Positions 47,838 to 56,558 of a stretch of DNA of 64,000 nucleotides are shown here, piece by piece. The position numbers were made by a program, and so were the translations under genes. Origin of the DNA: Conexibacter woesei DSM 14684 (GTDB lineage Bacteria > Actinomycetota > Thermoleophilia > Solirubrobacterales > Solirubrobacteraceae); contig NC_013739.1 of NCBI RefSeq assembly GCF_000025265.1, forward strand, positions 1,116,001 through 1,180,000. Reading direction: 5' to 3'. The notes beneath the pieces are model-generated. The model did no database searches. It saw nothing but the letters and a program-made list of their open reading frames with translations, and was not told where the DNA came from. Every line of letters starts with the position of its first letter. The first letter of the stretch is position 1.

Positions 47838-49370
47838 ATGGCGAGTGTCGAGCAGGCGCCGGCGGCCGCGCAGGGCGGCACCGGCATCCCCGTTGAGAAC
47901 CCGGCCACCGGCGAGACGATCACGACCGTCCCGACGCTCGGCCGCGAGGACGTGCACGAGCTGGTCGCGCGCGCTCGCGCCGCCCAGCCGGCGTGGGACG
48001 CCATCGGCTTCGACGAGCGTGGCCGCGTGCTGCGGCGCGCGCAGAAGTGGGTCACCGACAACGCTGAGCGCATCATCGCGACGATCGTCTCCGAGACGGG
48101 CAAGACCTACGAGGACGCTCAGCTCGCCGAGATCATGTACGCCGCCGCGGCGTTCGGCTTCTGGGCCAAGGAGGCGCCGGCGTTCCTCGCCGACGAGCCG
48201 ATGAAGTCCGCGAACCCGCTCGTGAAGGGCAAGAAGCTCGTCGTCCGCTACCGCCCGGTCGGCGTCGTCGGCGTGATCGGCCCGTGGAACTTCCCGCTGA
48301 CGAACTCGTTCGGCGACTGCATCCCCGCGCTCGCCGCTGGCAACGCCGTGATCCTGAAGCCGAGCGAGGTGACGCCGCTGACCTCGCTGCTGATGGCCGA
48401 GGGGCTGAGAGCGGCGGGTCTGCCGGAGGACGTCTTCCAGGTCGCCACCGGTGACGGCGCCACCGGCGCCGCGTTGATCGACGAGGTCGACTTCGTCATG
48501 TTCACCGGCTCGACGAAGACCGGCAAGAAGGTCATGGAGCGTGCCGCCAAGACGCTGACGCCGGTCGGGCTGGAGCTGGGCGGCAAGGACCCGATGATCG
48601 TGCTGGCCGACGCCGACGTCGACCGCGCCGCCAACGCGGCCGCCTATTACTCGATGAACAACGGCGGCCAAGTCTGCATCTCGATCGAGCGCGTCTACGT
48701 CGAGGCGCCGGTCTACGACCAGTTCGTCGCGAAGGTGACCGAGAGAGTCAAGAGCCTGCGCCAGGGCCGCTCCGACGGTCCCGGCTCGATCGACGTCGGC
48801 GCCGTGACGTTCCCGCCGCAGCTCGACATCATCGACAAGCACGTCAGAGACGCCGTCAGAAAGGGCGCGCGCGTGCTGACCGGCGGCAGAGCCGGGAACG
48901 GCCCGGGGATGTTCTACGAGCCGACCGTGCTCGTCGACGTCGACCACTCGATGTCGTGCATGACAGAGGAGACGTTCGGCCCGACGCTGCCGATCATGAG
49001 AGTCGGCGACGCCGAGGAGGCGTTGCGGCTCGCGAACGACTCCCCGTACGGTCTGCAGGCGTCGGTCTGGACGAAGGACACGCGCCGCGGCGAGCAGCTG
49101 GCGCGCCGCGTCGAGGCGGGCGCCGTCTGCGTCAACGACGCGCAGGTCAACTACACGGCGCTGGAGCTGCCGATGGGCGGCTGGAAGTCCTCGGGCCTCG
49201 GCACGCGCCACGGCGCCGGAGGGATCCGCAAGTACACCCAGCAGCAGACGCTGCTCGTGACCCGCTTCGCCGGCAAGAGAGACCCGCACATGTTCCCGTA
49301 CAAACGGCGCACGACGCTGCTGCTGGGGAAGCTGACGAGACTGCTCTACGGTCGCGGCAAGCGCGACTGA
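47838..49370 (+). CDS. NAD(P)-dependent aldehyde dehydrogenase
   Basis: 510 residues. Conserved ALDH elements: VIGPWNFPLTNSFGDCIPAL, LKPSEVTPL, FTGSTKTGKKV, catalytic Glu in LELGGKDP, nucleophilic Cys in NNGGQVCISIERV and EETFGPTLPI. The C-terminal basic tail (YKRRTTLLLGKLTRLLYG) extends past the usual end and could be membrane associated, as in long-chain ALDH types. Oxidises aldehydes to acids. ATG 47838 follows GAGGAGAGG. Several AGA codons, normal for the region. Confidence 0.92.
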   Translation: MASVEQAPAAAQGGTGIPVENPATGETITTVPTLGREDVHELVARARAAQPAWDAIGFDERGRVLRRAQKWVTDNAERIIATIVSETGKTYEDAQLAEIMYAAAAFGFWAKEAPAFLADEPMKSANPLVKGKKLVVRYRPVGVVGVIGPWNFPLTNSFGDCIPALAAGNAVILKPSEVTPLTSLLMAEGLRAAGLPEDVFQVATGDGATGAALIDEVDFVMFTGSTKTGKKVMERAAKTLTPVGLELGGKDPMIVLADADVDRAANAAAYYSMNNGGQVCISIERVYVEAPVYDQFVAKVTERVKSLRQGRSDGPGSIDVGAVTFPPQLDIIDKHVRDAVRKGARVLTGGRAGNGPGMFYEPTVLVDVDHSMSCMTEETFGPTLPIMRVGDAEEALRLANDSPYGLQASVWTKDTRRGEQLARRVEAGAVCVNDAQVNYTALELPMGGWKSSGLGTRHGAGGIRKYTQQQTLLVTRFAGKRDPHMFPYKRRTTLLLGKLTRLLYGRGKRD

Positions 49371-49379
49371 GGGTCCCGC

Positions 49380-50030
49380 TCAGCGCACACGGAAGAGGGT
49401 GAGTCTCCCGCGCCAGCGGGTGTCGTAGGCGACACCCTCCTCCGTGCCCTGCGCGCGCATGTCGACCTTCAGCTCGTAGCCCTTGCCCGGCTTGACGCGG
49501 CTGAGGGATCTCAGCTCCAGCTCGGTGTTTCTGCCCTTGTTCGCCGCCATCCCGAACGTCCACGCCGGCGCGTTGTCGGGGCACTTGATCGGGGGTGCGA
49601 TGACGGTGAAGTTGAAGTGCACGATCTTGTCGGTCACCGCGATCGTGACGGGCAGTCTCCCGGAGTTGTAGTCCTCCGGTGTCGTCAGGCTGCAGTCCCA
49701 GCTGCGGTCGATCTCTCTGATCACCGCATTGCTCTGTCCGCTGTAGCGGGCGGGCCGGAACACGGTCGTGAACAGGCGCGGGTTCGCCTTCGACGCGGGT
49801 GCGAGCGAGAACGTCGGGCTGTTCTGGAGGTTGCCGCCCCGGTAGCTGGCGGTGCCGGTGTAGCCGCGGTCCTCCTCGGTGAATCTCATCGTGCCGTCGA
49901 GCGTGACGGCGATGATCTTCCAGACGGAGGCTCTCGGCGGCGCTCTTCTCGCGGCGAGGGCGGGGGAGGGGAGGAGCGGGAGCAGCGCGGCGCAGGCGAG
50001 CGCCGCGGGCAGACGGAGGCGTCGTGTCAT
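49380..50030 (-). CDS. Secreted protein of unknown function
   Basis: 216 residues. Signal peptide (RLRLPAALACAALLPLLPSP then ALA). The mature protein is beta-rich with a repeated amphipathic pattern and two Cys (SWDCSLTT, PPIKCPDN) that may pair. The C-terminal end RWRGRLTLFRVR resembles a closing beta-strand. Related Gly/Thr-rich secreted proteins occur in actinobacteria without known function. Convergent with the aldehyde dehydrogenase, 9 bp apart. Confidence 0.6.
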   Translation of the reverse strand: MTRRLRLPAALACAALLPLLPSPALAARRAPPRASVWKIIAVTLDGTMRFTEEDRGYTGTASYRGGNLQNSPTFSLAPASKANPRLFTTVFRPARYSGQSNAVIREIDRSWDCSLTTPEDYNSGRLPVTIAVTDKIVHFNFTVIAPPIKCPDNAPAWTFGMAANKGRNTELELRSLSRVKPGKGYELKVDMRAQGTEEGVAYDTRWRGRLTLFRVR

Positions 50031-50124
50031 GCCGGCAACGATGCGCCGCGCGCGCGGTGTGCGCCAGCACCGTTCGGGGGAATCCCCTATGTCTTTCGTC
50101 GCGGCCGCGACGTGCGCGCGTGCG

Positions 50125-50604
50125 TCAGCGCCGCACGCAGGCGGGGATGTCGAGCGCTCTCCACAGCTCGTTCTCGTCCTGCACGATCGGTTCGAGCTGG
50201 CGCTGGAGCTGGCGGAAGGAGTCGATCACGTCGCCGTCGCGGCGGATCTCCTGCTCGGTTCTGGTGATCAGCGCGACCTGCTCGACGCCGAGCGCGACGG
50301 CGCGCTCGTAGCGGTCGCGCAGGTCCTCGGGCGCCTTGAGCCTGCCGAGGTCGGTCAGCGCCGGGCGCATGTAGGCGAGTCCCTCGCCGAGGAAGCGCGC
50401 GCCGCCGGCGGGCGCGTTGGGCACGGCGACTCTGTCGGTCGCGACCGTCGCGTCGTGGCAGATCGCCGCCGCCTGCTTGCGCAGCTGCTCGGGGCTGAGG
50501 CTGTCGTCGCCGCAGCCGCGCACGAGCAGGAACAGCAGCAGGAGCACGACGACGCACGCGCCGATCAGCACGGCGCGGTTCGGGATGGCGGCGCGGCTCG
50601 GCAT
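50125..50604 (-). CDS. Membrane-anchored helical protein, hypothetical
   Basis: 159 residues. One N-terminal transmembrane helix (VLIGACVVVLLLLFLLV) with an RGCG after it; the rest is a predicted helical bundle (QLRKQAAAICHDATVATDRV, LRDRYERAVALGVEQVALITR) with two Cys. It looks like an extracytoplasmic helical domain tethered to the membrane. Function unknown. 13 bp downstream of the phosphotransferase gene stop on the same strand, so probably co-transcribed. Confidence 0.65.
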   Translation of the reverse strand: MPSRAAIPNRAVLIGACVVVLLLLFLLVRGCGDDSLSPEQLRKQAAAICHDATVATDRVAVPNAPAGGARFLGEGLAYMRPALTDLGRLKAPEDLRDRYERAVALGVEQVALITRTEQEIRRDGDVIDSFRQLQRQLEPIVQDENELWRALDIPACVRR

Positions 50605-50617
50605 GAAGCGGCGGAGC

Positions 50618-51706
50618 CTAGCGCCCGGCGCCGCGTGCCAGCTCCCAGGCGCGCTCGGCGAGCTTCGGCACGCCGGTGTCCAGCAGCGCGAAGAACGGGT
50701 CGTCGGTGGTGCCGGCGAGCAGGCGTCTGTAGGAGCCTTCGAGGAAGACGGCGGCCTTCCACAGCGCCAGCGCCTGGTACCAGTCGACGTCGCCCATCGA
50801 GCGGCCGGAGCGCTCCTCGTAGCGGGCGATCAGCTCCCCGCGCAGTGGGAACCCGGGCTCGCTCGTGACCGCGCCGAGCGCGAAGACCGTCCCGACCTCC
50901 TCGTCGCCGGGTTGCGCCCACGTCGCGGCAAGGTAGCCGACGTCGGCGAGCGGGTCGCCGATCGTCGCCAGCTCCCAGTCGAAGATCGCGACGATCCGGG
51001 CCGGGTCGCGCGCGTCGCGCGCACCGGCGACCATCACGTTCCCGAGCCGGTAGTCGCCGTGCACGATCGTCGCGGGGCCGGACTGCGGCACGTGCGCGGC
51101 GAGCCAGCGCGTGACGCGGTCGAGCGCCTCGACCTCGCGCGTCTTGTTGTGCTCCCACAGTCCCGCGAAGCGCCGCAGCTGGCGCTCGAGGTAGCCGGTC
51201 GGCTTGCCGTAGCCGGTCAGCCCGCACTCGCGCCAGTCGACGGCGTGGACCTCGACGAGCGCGTCGACGAGCTGCTCGCCGACGCGGCGGCGCTCCTCCT
51301 CGGCGTCGAGGACGGGCGGGACGGCGTGCATCAGCACCTCGCCCTCGACCTTCTCCATCACGTAGAAGGGCGCGCCGATCACGGTCTCGTCCGCGCAGGT
51401 CGCGAGCACGCGCGGCGTGCGCGCGGCGGTCGGCTCGACGGCGCGCAGCAGCTGCGCTTCGCGCAGCACGTCGTGCGCGGACGGCGGCAGCGGCGGGCGC
51501 GGCGGGCGGCGCAGCACCAGCTCGGCGCCGTCGAGGCGGATCAGGTAGGTGACGTTCGAGTGGCCCTCGCCGACCGGCTCGGCGTGCAGCGGTCCGGAGC
51601 CGAGGCCGTGCGCGTCGAGGAAGGCGGCGAGCGGCTCGCGGATCAGCAGCGGCGGCAGGCCGAGCGCGGCGGCCTCGGCGTGCGTGTCGACGATCGCGCT
51701 GCTCAC
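50618..51706 (-). CDS. APH-family phosphotransferase (ACAD10-type)
   Basis: 362 residues. Kinase-like fold: N-terminal EGHSNVTYLIRLDGAELVLRR, then the catalytic Brenner motif VHGDYRLGNVM with Asp and the metal motif IFDWELATIGDPLADV. The CoA/acyl neighbourhood of relatives suggests phosphorylation of a small hydroxy compound such as a 4-hydroxy acyl-CoA, as in human ACAD10/11; aminoglycoside resistance is unlikely. Start GTG 51706. A coupled acyl-CoA dehydrogenase is absent. Confidence 0.85.
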   Translation of the reverse strand: MSSAIVDTHAEAAALGLPPLLIREPLAAFLDAHGLGSGPLHAEPVGEGHSNVTYLIRLDGAELVLRRPPRPPLPPSAHDVLREAQLLRAVEPTAARTPRVLATCADETVIGAPFYVMEKVEGEVLMHAVPPVLDAEEERRRVGEQLVDALVEVHAVDWRECGLTGYGKPTGYLERQLRRFAGLWEHNKTREVEALDRVTRWLAAHVPQSGPATIVHGDYRLGNVMVAGARDARDPARIVAIFDWELATIGDPLADVGYLAATWAQPGDEEVGTVFALGAVTSEPGFPLRGELIARYEERSGRSMGDVDWYQALALWKAAVFLEGSYRRLLAGTTDDPFFALLDTGVPKLAERAWELARGAGR

Positions 51707-51800
51707 GTCCCGAACGCTATGCGACGGGCGGGCGCGGCGGCGCCGCTACGCCGGGCGTGCGGACACGCCCGGCGGGGCCGCGGGGACGATCATGCGACGG

Positions 51801-52100
51801 CTAGGCCGCCGTCAGGAGGTTGCCGTCGGCGACGACGGCGTCGAAGCCTGCGACCTGCAGCTGGGCGGGGTCGCCGACCATGCCGACGACCGAGGCGCCC
51901 GTCGCCAGCTCGGTCGAGGTGAGCAGCGTGGCGAGCCGGTCGCGCCTGGCGGCCGCGGTGCGCGTCTCGCTCCAGGACCAGGCCGGGTCCTCGGCCGCGA
52001 TCAACACGGTGACATGGTGAGGTTGGTATGCAGCGGCGGAGGCGACGAGCTCTGCGTCGTGTCCCTCAGGCCCTGCGATGAGGAGGATGTCAGTCATCAT
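51801..52100 (-). CDS. Small hypothetical protein, Rossmann-like
   Basis: 99 residues. Sequence begins MMTDILLIAGPEGHDAELV and alternates strand and helix (HVTVLIAAEDPAW, TGASVVGMVGDPAQLQVAGFD), like half a Rossmann or universal-stress-protein fold. No catalytic motif recognised. Two ATGs (52100, 52097) are possible. The 1-kb region to its left is the phosphotransferase gene; no clear operon partner. Confidence 0.55.
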   Translation of the reverse strand: MMTDILLIAGPEGHDAELVASAAAYQPHHVTVLIAAEDPAWSWSETRTAAARRDRLATLLTSTELATGASVVGMVGDPAQLQVAGFDAVVADGNLLTAA

Positions 52101-52120
52101 GACCGCCAGTCTGGTCAGCG

Positions 52121-52174
52121 GCCGTTAAGCCGCCATAACGGGTGGGGAACGCCGTTGTAAAGGGATGTAACGGC
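52121..52174. promoter_or_regulatory. Cluster of CCGTTA/TAACGG inverted repeats
   Basis: CCGTTA (52122-52127) and TAACGG (52136-52141) form one inverted repeat with an 8-bp spacer; GCCGTT (52151-52156) and AACGGC (52169-52174) form a second with a 12-bp spacer. The sequence is AT-richer than the surroundings and sits between the small Rossmann-like gene (start at 52100) and the end of the copper monooxygenase gene. It may be the promoter/operator of the former. Confidence 0.55.
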
Positions 52175-52212
52175 ACTATTAACCGCCTTACGGAGCGGGA
52201 GTTGCGGTCGGA

Positions 52213-53607
52213 TCAGCGGACGACGATCGACTCCGTCATCGCTACCGGATGCAAACCGCAGAAGATGCGGTAGGTGCCGGTTCGGGTGAAGCGCTGGGTG
52301 AACGTCCCGCGGTCGAGGTTCTTGGAGCCGAACCCGAGCGGGCCGGAGGCGAGCGTGACGTTGTGGATCTCGCCGCCGTCGTCGAACCGCCAGCGCAGAC
52401 TGCTGCCCTTTCTGAGCGCGATGTTCGGGCGCGAGAAGGAGAAGCGGCTGACGTTCACCGTCGCGCCGCTTCTGAGCGCGACGCGTCTGCCCGGCGGCTT
52501 GGCGATCGTCACCGCTCTCCCGCTGTCGGGGTCGAGCCCCGTCAGCGGAACGGTGAAGCGCGGCGGCGTTGCACGGCCCGGCGGCCGCGGCGAGTACGTC
52601 GCGTCGCGCGGGAGCGGCGCGCACGGGTCGGTGACGGCGGGGTCGGGCGCGACGTAGACGACCGAGATCCCCATCACACGCGTGTGCGGCAGCGCCGCGT
52701 CGTAGGTCGAGTTGAGCTTCAGCTTCGAGCCGGCGGCGACCGGGATCCCCGTCGGCGACTCCATCGTCGTCACGTTGATCGGCCCTGGCTCGTGCAGGAT
52801 CGGCCGCACGTTGTAGAAGGGGTGTCTCGGCGAGCCCCACGTCGGCAGGAAGCGCGCGACCTCGCGGTCCTGGCACGTCGGCTGGGTGATCGAGAGGCTC
52901 TGCCCGCCGCCGTGGACGTGCCCGCTGCCCGCGACCATGCGCCCGGCGGCGGGGATCGTCCACTCGCCGGAGCGCGTGTGCAGCGCGCCTGTCCGCTCGC
53001 CGCCGGGCACGTTGTAGATCGGGTCGGTCATGCAGTTGACGACGTCGAGCCAGTAGGGGGTGACCTCCTGCAGCTGGACGCCGGTGGCGACCGTCATCTC
53101 GTACTGGATGTATGCCTCGTCGGGCAGCTGGCGGTGATTCATCAGCATCCAGGTGAGGAGCCACGTGTCGTCTCTCTCGACCGGGTAGCCGTAGCCCGGC
53201 GGCAGGTGCATCTCGGCGCGCTCTTCGCCGGCTGCGTAGAAACGTTCGGCGAGCGCCGGCAGCGTGTCGCGCGAGTTCCACATCGTGAACGTCCCGCACG
53301 TCTTGTCCCGGCGCGGTCTGGCCGCGTTGCCGGCGTTGAGGAAGACGATGTGGTGGAGCATCACGCGCGAGATCGGCAGCGGTCTGCCCGCGCGGTCGAC
53401 GACGTTCACTCTCATGTCGGTGACGTAGCCGTCGACGCCGGCCGTCGGCGCGCCGAACGAGCTCTCCTGTCGCACCTCGTAGCCGCCGATCTTGATCGGC
53501 CCGAACGTTCTCGTCACCGTCTGCGTGGCGGCGGACGCCGCTGCGGCCGACAGCAGCGTCAGCGTCAGCGTCAGCGCAAGGATGCAGGTCGACCGGCCGC
53601 GTGCCAC
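52213..53607 (-). CDS. Exported copper type II monooxygenase-like protein fused to a cupredoxin
   Basis: 464 residues. Signal peptide ending near AAAASA. Residues 30-325 resemble a PHM/DBM-type copper monooxygenase: His85-His86 (MLHHIVF), His158 (LMNHRQ), His230-x-His232 (GHVHGGG) and a possible Met312 (RVMGIS) match the CuA/CuB ligand order of that family. Residues 375-464 are a plastocyanin-like domain with His415, Cys450, His453 and Met457 (C-x2-H-x3-M). The pairing of a monooxygenase with an electron-carrying cupredoxin in one chain is unusual. GTG start with an upstream AGAGGTGG. The substrate is unknown. Confidence 0.7.
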   Translation of the reverse strand: MARGRSTCILALTLTLTLLSAAAASAATQTVTRTFGPIKIGGYEVRQESSFGAPTAGVDGYVTDMRVNVVDRAGRPLPISRVMLHHIVFLNAGNAARPRRDKTCGTFTMWNSRDTLPALAERFYAAGEERAEMHLPPGYGYPVERDDTWLLTWMLMNHRQLPDEAYIQYEMTVATGVQLQEVTPYWLDVVNCMTDPIYNVPGGERTGALHTRSGEWTIPAAGRMVAGSGHVHGGGQSLSITQPTCQDREVARFLPTWGSPRHPFYNVRPILHEPGPINVTTMESPTGIPVAAGSKLKLNSTYDAALPHTRVMGISVVYVAPDPAVTDPCAPLPRDATYSPRPPGRATPPRFTVPLTGLDPDSGRAVTIAKPPGRRVALRSGATVNVSRFSFSRPNIALRKGSSLRWRFDDGGEIHNVTLASGPLGFGSKNLDRGTFTQRFTRTGTYRIFCGLHPVAMTESIVVR

Positions 53608-53675
53608 AGCTCCACCTCTCGTACGGGCTCTCCTCGCGAGCCAGCATACGCCGACCGACTAGCCTGGTGTGCACG

Positions 53676-54521
53676 ATGCCCGAGCTGCCCGAGGTCGAGA
53701 TCACCGCGCGACTGCTGAGCGAGGGCGTCGCCGGCGCCCGCGTCGAGTCGACGCTGGCGCCCGGCATCAACGCGCTGAAGACGTTCGACCCGCCGTTGCA
53801 CGCGCTCGACGGCACGACGTTGACCGGCGTCAGCCGCCGCGGCAAGCACCTCGTCGTCGAGTCCGACGCCGGGCTCGTGCTGCTGATCCACCTGATGTCC
53901 GCCGGCCGGCTCCAGCTGTACGAGAAGCGCGCCGGCCTGCGCGACAGAACGTCGCGGATCCTGCTGCGGCTCGACGGCGACCGCGAGCTGCGGCTGCGCG
54001 AGTTCGGCACCAAGCAGGCGGCGTGGGCGAAGCTGCTGCGCGCCGAGGAGCTGGACGCTGAGGAGGCCGTCGCGACGCTCGGGCCGCAGGCGTGGCCGGA
54101 CCCGCCGCCGTTCGGTCCGCTGCTGGCGAAGGCGCGGCCGCTGCACACGCTCCTGCGCGACCAGCGCACGATCGCCGGGATCGGCCGCTCGTGGGTCGAC
54201 GAGATCCTGTGGGAGGCGAGACTGTCGCCGTTCAAGCGCGGCAGAGACCTCAGCGAGGAGGAGGCGGAGCGACTGCGTGCCGCGACCGTCGCGATCCTCG
54301 GCGGCGCGATCGCGCACTACGAGGAGGCGTTGGCGCTGCCGCTGCCCGACAAGCTCCCGCTGCCGCTGAGAGTCCACCGCAGACAGGGCGAGCCGTGCCC
54401 GCGCTGCGGTGCCGAGCTGAAGGCCGTCCACTACGAGGACTACGTGATCGCGTACTGCCCGGTCGAGCAGACCGACGGCAAGGTGCTCAAGGACCGCCGC
54501 CTCTCGCGCCTGTTGAAGTAG
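53676..54521 (+). CDS. Fpg/Nei-family DNA glycosylase with incomplete zinc finger
   Basis: 281 residues. N-terminal PELPEVE catalytic start (Pro after Met is nucleophile, then Glu), the conserved Lys in RRGKHL, the H2TH stretch GIGRSWVDEILWEARLSPF and a C-terminal zinc finger. The finger shows CPRC and then YCPVEQ where relatives read YCPxCQ, so the fourth Cys ligand is replaced by Glu; this may weaken zinc binding. Expected substrates are oxidised purines or pyrimidines. Divergent from the copper-monooxygenase gene, with 68 bp between the starts. Confidence 0.9.
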   Translation: MPELPEVEITARLLSEGVAGARVESTLAPGINALKTFDPPLHALDGTTLTGVSRRGKHLVVESDAGLVLLIHLMSAGRLQLYEKRAGLRDRTSRILLRLDGDRELRLREFGTKQAAWAKLLRAEELDAEEAVATLGPQAWPDPPPFGPLLAKARPLHTLLRDQRTIAGIGRSWVDEILWEARLSPFKRGRDLSEEEAERLRAATVAILGGAIAHYEEALALPLPDKLPLPLRVHRRQGEPCPRCGAELKAVHYEDYVIAYCPVEQTDGKVLKDRRLSRLLK

Positions 54522-54594
54522 TCGCTTGCGCACCGCAGTCCGGCGCTGCTATGAACCGTCTTACTGAGCGATCTCGAGGGACGGGGAGACGGAC

Positions 54595-56061
54595 ATGAGC
54601 ACGGAGCTTGCACCCGGCGCGCACGACGCCGCGATCACGCGTTTCAGCAGCACCGCGATGACCGAGCTGAGCCCGATGCTCACCGGAATGCCGTGGATCG
54701 ACGGCTTCCAGATCGGCGCCGGGGTCGACGCGATCACCGGCGGCATCACCGGCTCGGCGATCGAGCGCTCCGCCGTCGAGGAGGCGAGAACGAAGACGTC
54801 GAGCGAGCACTACGCGTTCGTCCAGAGCCAGCGTGACCTCAGCAACGAGATAGAGGTCGCCGCCTCCGGCAGATACAACATCGAGGGCGTCACTGTGAGC
54901 GCCTCGGTCGAGTACCTGACGAAGGTCCACTACTCCGAGCTGGCCGTCACGCTGATCGTCCGCTACGAGTCCCACTGCGTCGACTACGACCGCCCGACGG
55001 CGGTCGTGCTGACCGACAAGGCGAGAGCGCTGCTCGCCGACCCGGCGAGATTCCGCCACGCCTACGGCGACTACTTCGTTGCGGGCGGCCGCCGCGCCTC
55101 GCGCTTCACCGCGGTCTACACCTGCCAGTCGCAGACGGTCGACCAGATGCAGGACTTCAAGTCGAGAATCGGCGCGAACATGCCCGACGTCTTCAGCGCC
55201 GAGGGCAGCGCGCGCTTCAAGCAGACGGCGGCGAGCAGCAACGTCAGCATCTCGACGCACGTCTTCATGGAGGGCTACGACGGCACGGCGCCCAACGGGC
55301 CCTGGACGCCGGAGAAGGTCATAGACGCGCTCGGCTGGTTCAAGCAGCACGAGAAGGGCGTCTACCTGTCCGCGCTGCTGCAGCACTACAGCACGATCGA
55401 GCCGTCCTACCCGCGCACGATCGACGTCGCGCCGCAGGCGTTCGCCGAGCTGCGCCGGCTCTACCTGTCGGTCTGGGACGTGCGCGCGCAGTACGACTCC
55501 TGCCCGCGCCACTACCAGGAGCAGCTGACCGGCGAGTTCCGCACGCTCACGACCGGGCTGGAGGCGAACCAGGCGACGCTCGCGACCGACGTGCAGGAGC
55601 GCGGCGCGACGCAGAGCCGCGCCGACCTGCTCGGCGCGAGACTGAAGGGCGTCTTCGACCGGCTGGAGTTCTACCTGCGCGTGAAGCAGGCAGTCGCGGG
55701 CGAGCCGGCCAAGGACCACGCGATCGAGGAGGGCACGGGGCAGCAGTCGTGGCCGTACGGCTACCGCGTCTGGTCCAAGAGCAACGCGGTCGTGATCCAT
55801 CGCCACGACTCGCGCTACGAGGAGAAGTGGCAGATCGGCTGGCGCGAGGCGAACATCGGCTTCAGCGACCCGAACGCGATCGTCGTCGGCTGGGAGGTCG
55901 TCTCCGACTGGGGCGACGGCACGAACGGGCAGTGGTGGAAGACGACCGACCAGAACCTGCTGCAGGACCGCGCCTGGGTCCACGTCAAGTCGCAGTACGA
56001 CCGCGGTTGCGCGTGGACGATCGTCGTCTCCTACGTGGATGCGGCGGACTACCAGTTCTGA
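54595..56061 (+). CDS. Candidate MACPF/CDC-like pore-forming protein
   Basis: 488 residues, no signal peptide recognised. After an alpha-helical N-terminal segment, residues 90-125 form beta-rich amphipathic stretches (SGRYNIEGVTVSASVEYL, SELAVTLIVRYE). RFRHAYGDYFVAGGRRASRF (about 152-171) resembles the MACPF signature Y/W-G-(T/S)-H-(F/Y) followed by GG, with the Tyr-Gly and Gly-Gly in place. Residues about 210-260 could be the second membrane-inserting region. The last ~105 residues form a separate Trp-rich beta domain, possibly a binding module. No secretion signal suggests release by lysis, or action within the producing cell. Rich in AGA, so it is codon-adapted. Fold call is inference. 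Confidence 0.5.
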   Translation: MSTELAPGAHDAAITRFSSTAMTELSPMLTGMPWIDGFQIGAGVDAITGGITGSAIERSAVEEARTKTSSEHYAFVQSQRDLSNEIEVAASGRYNIEGVTVSASVEYLTKVHYSELAVTLIVRYESHCVDYDRPTAVVLTDKARALLADPARFRHAYGDYFVAGGRRASRFTAVYTCQSQTVDQMQDFKSRIGANMPDVFSAEGSARFKQTAASSNVSISTHVFMEGYDGTAPNGPWTPEKVIDALGWFKQHEKGVYLSALLQHYSTIEPSYPRTIDVAPQAFAELRRLYLSVWDVRAQYDSCPRHYQEQLTGEFRTLTTGLEANQATLATDVQERGATQSRADLLGARLKGVFDRLEFYLRVKQAVAGEPAKDHAIEEGTGQQSWPYGYRVWSKSNAVVIHRHDSRYEEKWQIGWREANIGFSDPNAIVVGWEVVSDWGDGTNGQWWKTTDQNLLQDRAWVHVKSQYDRGCAWTIVVSYVDAADYQF

Positions 56062-56085
56062 CACGCCGCAAGCCATACTGACGGG

Positions 56086-56556
56086 ATGATCGAGACCGGA
56101 GCCAAGGCACCCCAGTTCACCCTCCCCGACCAGGACGGAAACGACGTCAGCCTGTCTGACTACGCCGGCAAGACCGTCGTCCTCTACTTCTACCCGAAGG
56201 CCGACACGCCCGGCTGCACGACGCAGGCGTGCGGCGTCCGCGACCACCTGCCGAACTACACCGAGGCAGGCGCGGTCGTGATCGGCATCTCGCCCGACCC
56301 GCACACGAGAGTGAAGAGATTCGCCGACAAGTTCGGCCTCGACTTCACCCTCCTCGGCGACGCCGACCACGCCGTCTGCGAGGCGTACGGCACGTGGGCG
56401 GAGAAGAGCATGTACGGCAAGAAGTACTGGGGCGCGCTGCGCGCGACGTTCATCATCGACGGCGACGGCACCGTCGTCCACGTGATCCCGAGAGTCTCGC
56501 CCAGAACCCACGACGACGAGGTGCTGAAGGCGCTGGAGCAGCTGGCGGCGGCGTAG
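56086..56556 (+). CDS. bcp: Thioredoxin-dependent peroxiredoxin (bacterioferritin comigratory protein)
   Basis: 156 residues, the standard BCP length. APQFTLPDQDGNDVSLSDY, VLYFYPKADTPGCTTQAC with the peroxidatic Cys in TPGCTTQACG and a second Cys five residues on (resolving Cys in Bcp), then FADKFGLDFTLLGDADHAVC. Reduces peroxides with thioredoxin, cytosolic. Its 3' ~140 bp is repeated twice downstream (58651-58790 and 59485-59564), and a tRNA-Arg 3' fragment lies 2 bp after its stop, so its end marks a site of repeated integration. Four of its six arginines are AGA. Confidence 0.95.
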   Translation: MIETGAKAPQFTLPDQDGNDVSLSDYAGKTVVLYFYPKADTPGCTTQACGVRDHLPNYTEAGAVVIGISPDPHTRVKRFADKFGLDFTLLGDADHAVCEAYGTWAEKSMYGKKYWGALRATFIIDGDGTVVHVIPRVSPRTHDDEVLKALEQLAAA

Positions 56557-56558
56557 GG

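Noticed and set aside
50618-51706. Aminoglycoside phosphotransferase
   Set aside because: The kinase motifs are shared by many APH-fold enzymes; overall sequence resembles the ACAD10-type branch, not antibiotic kinases.
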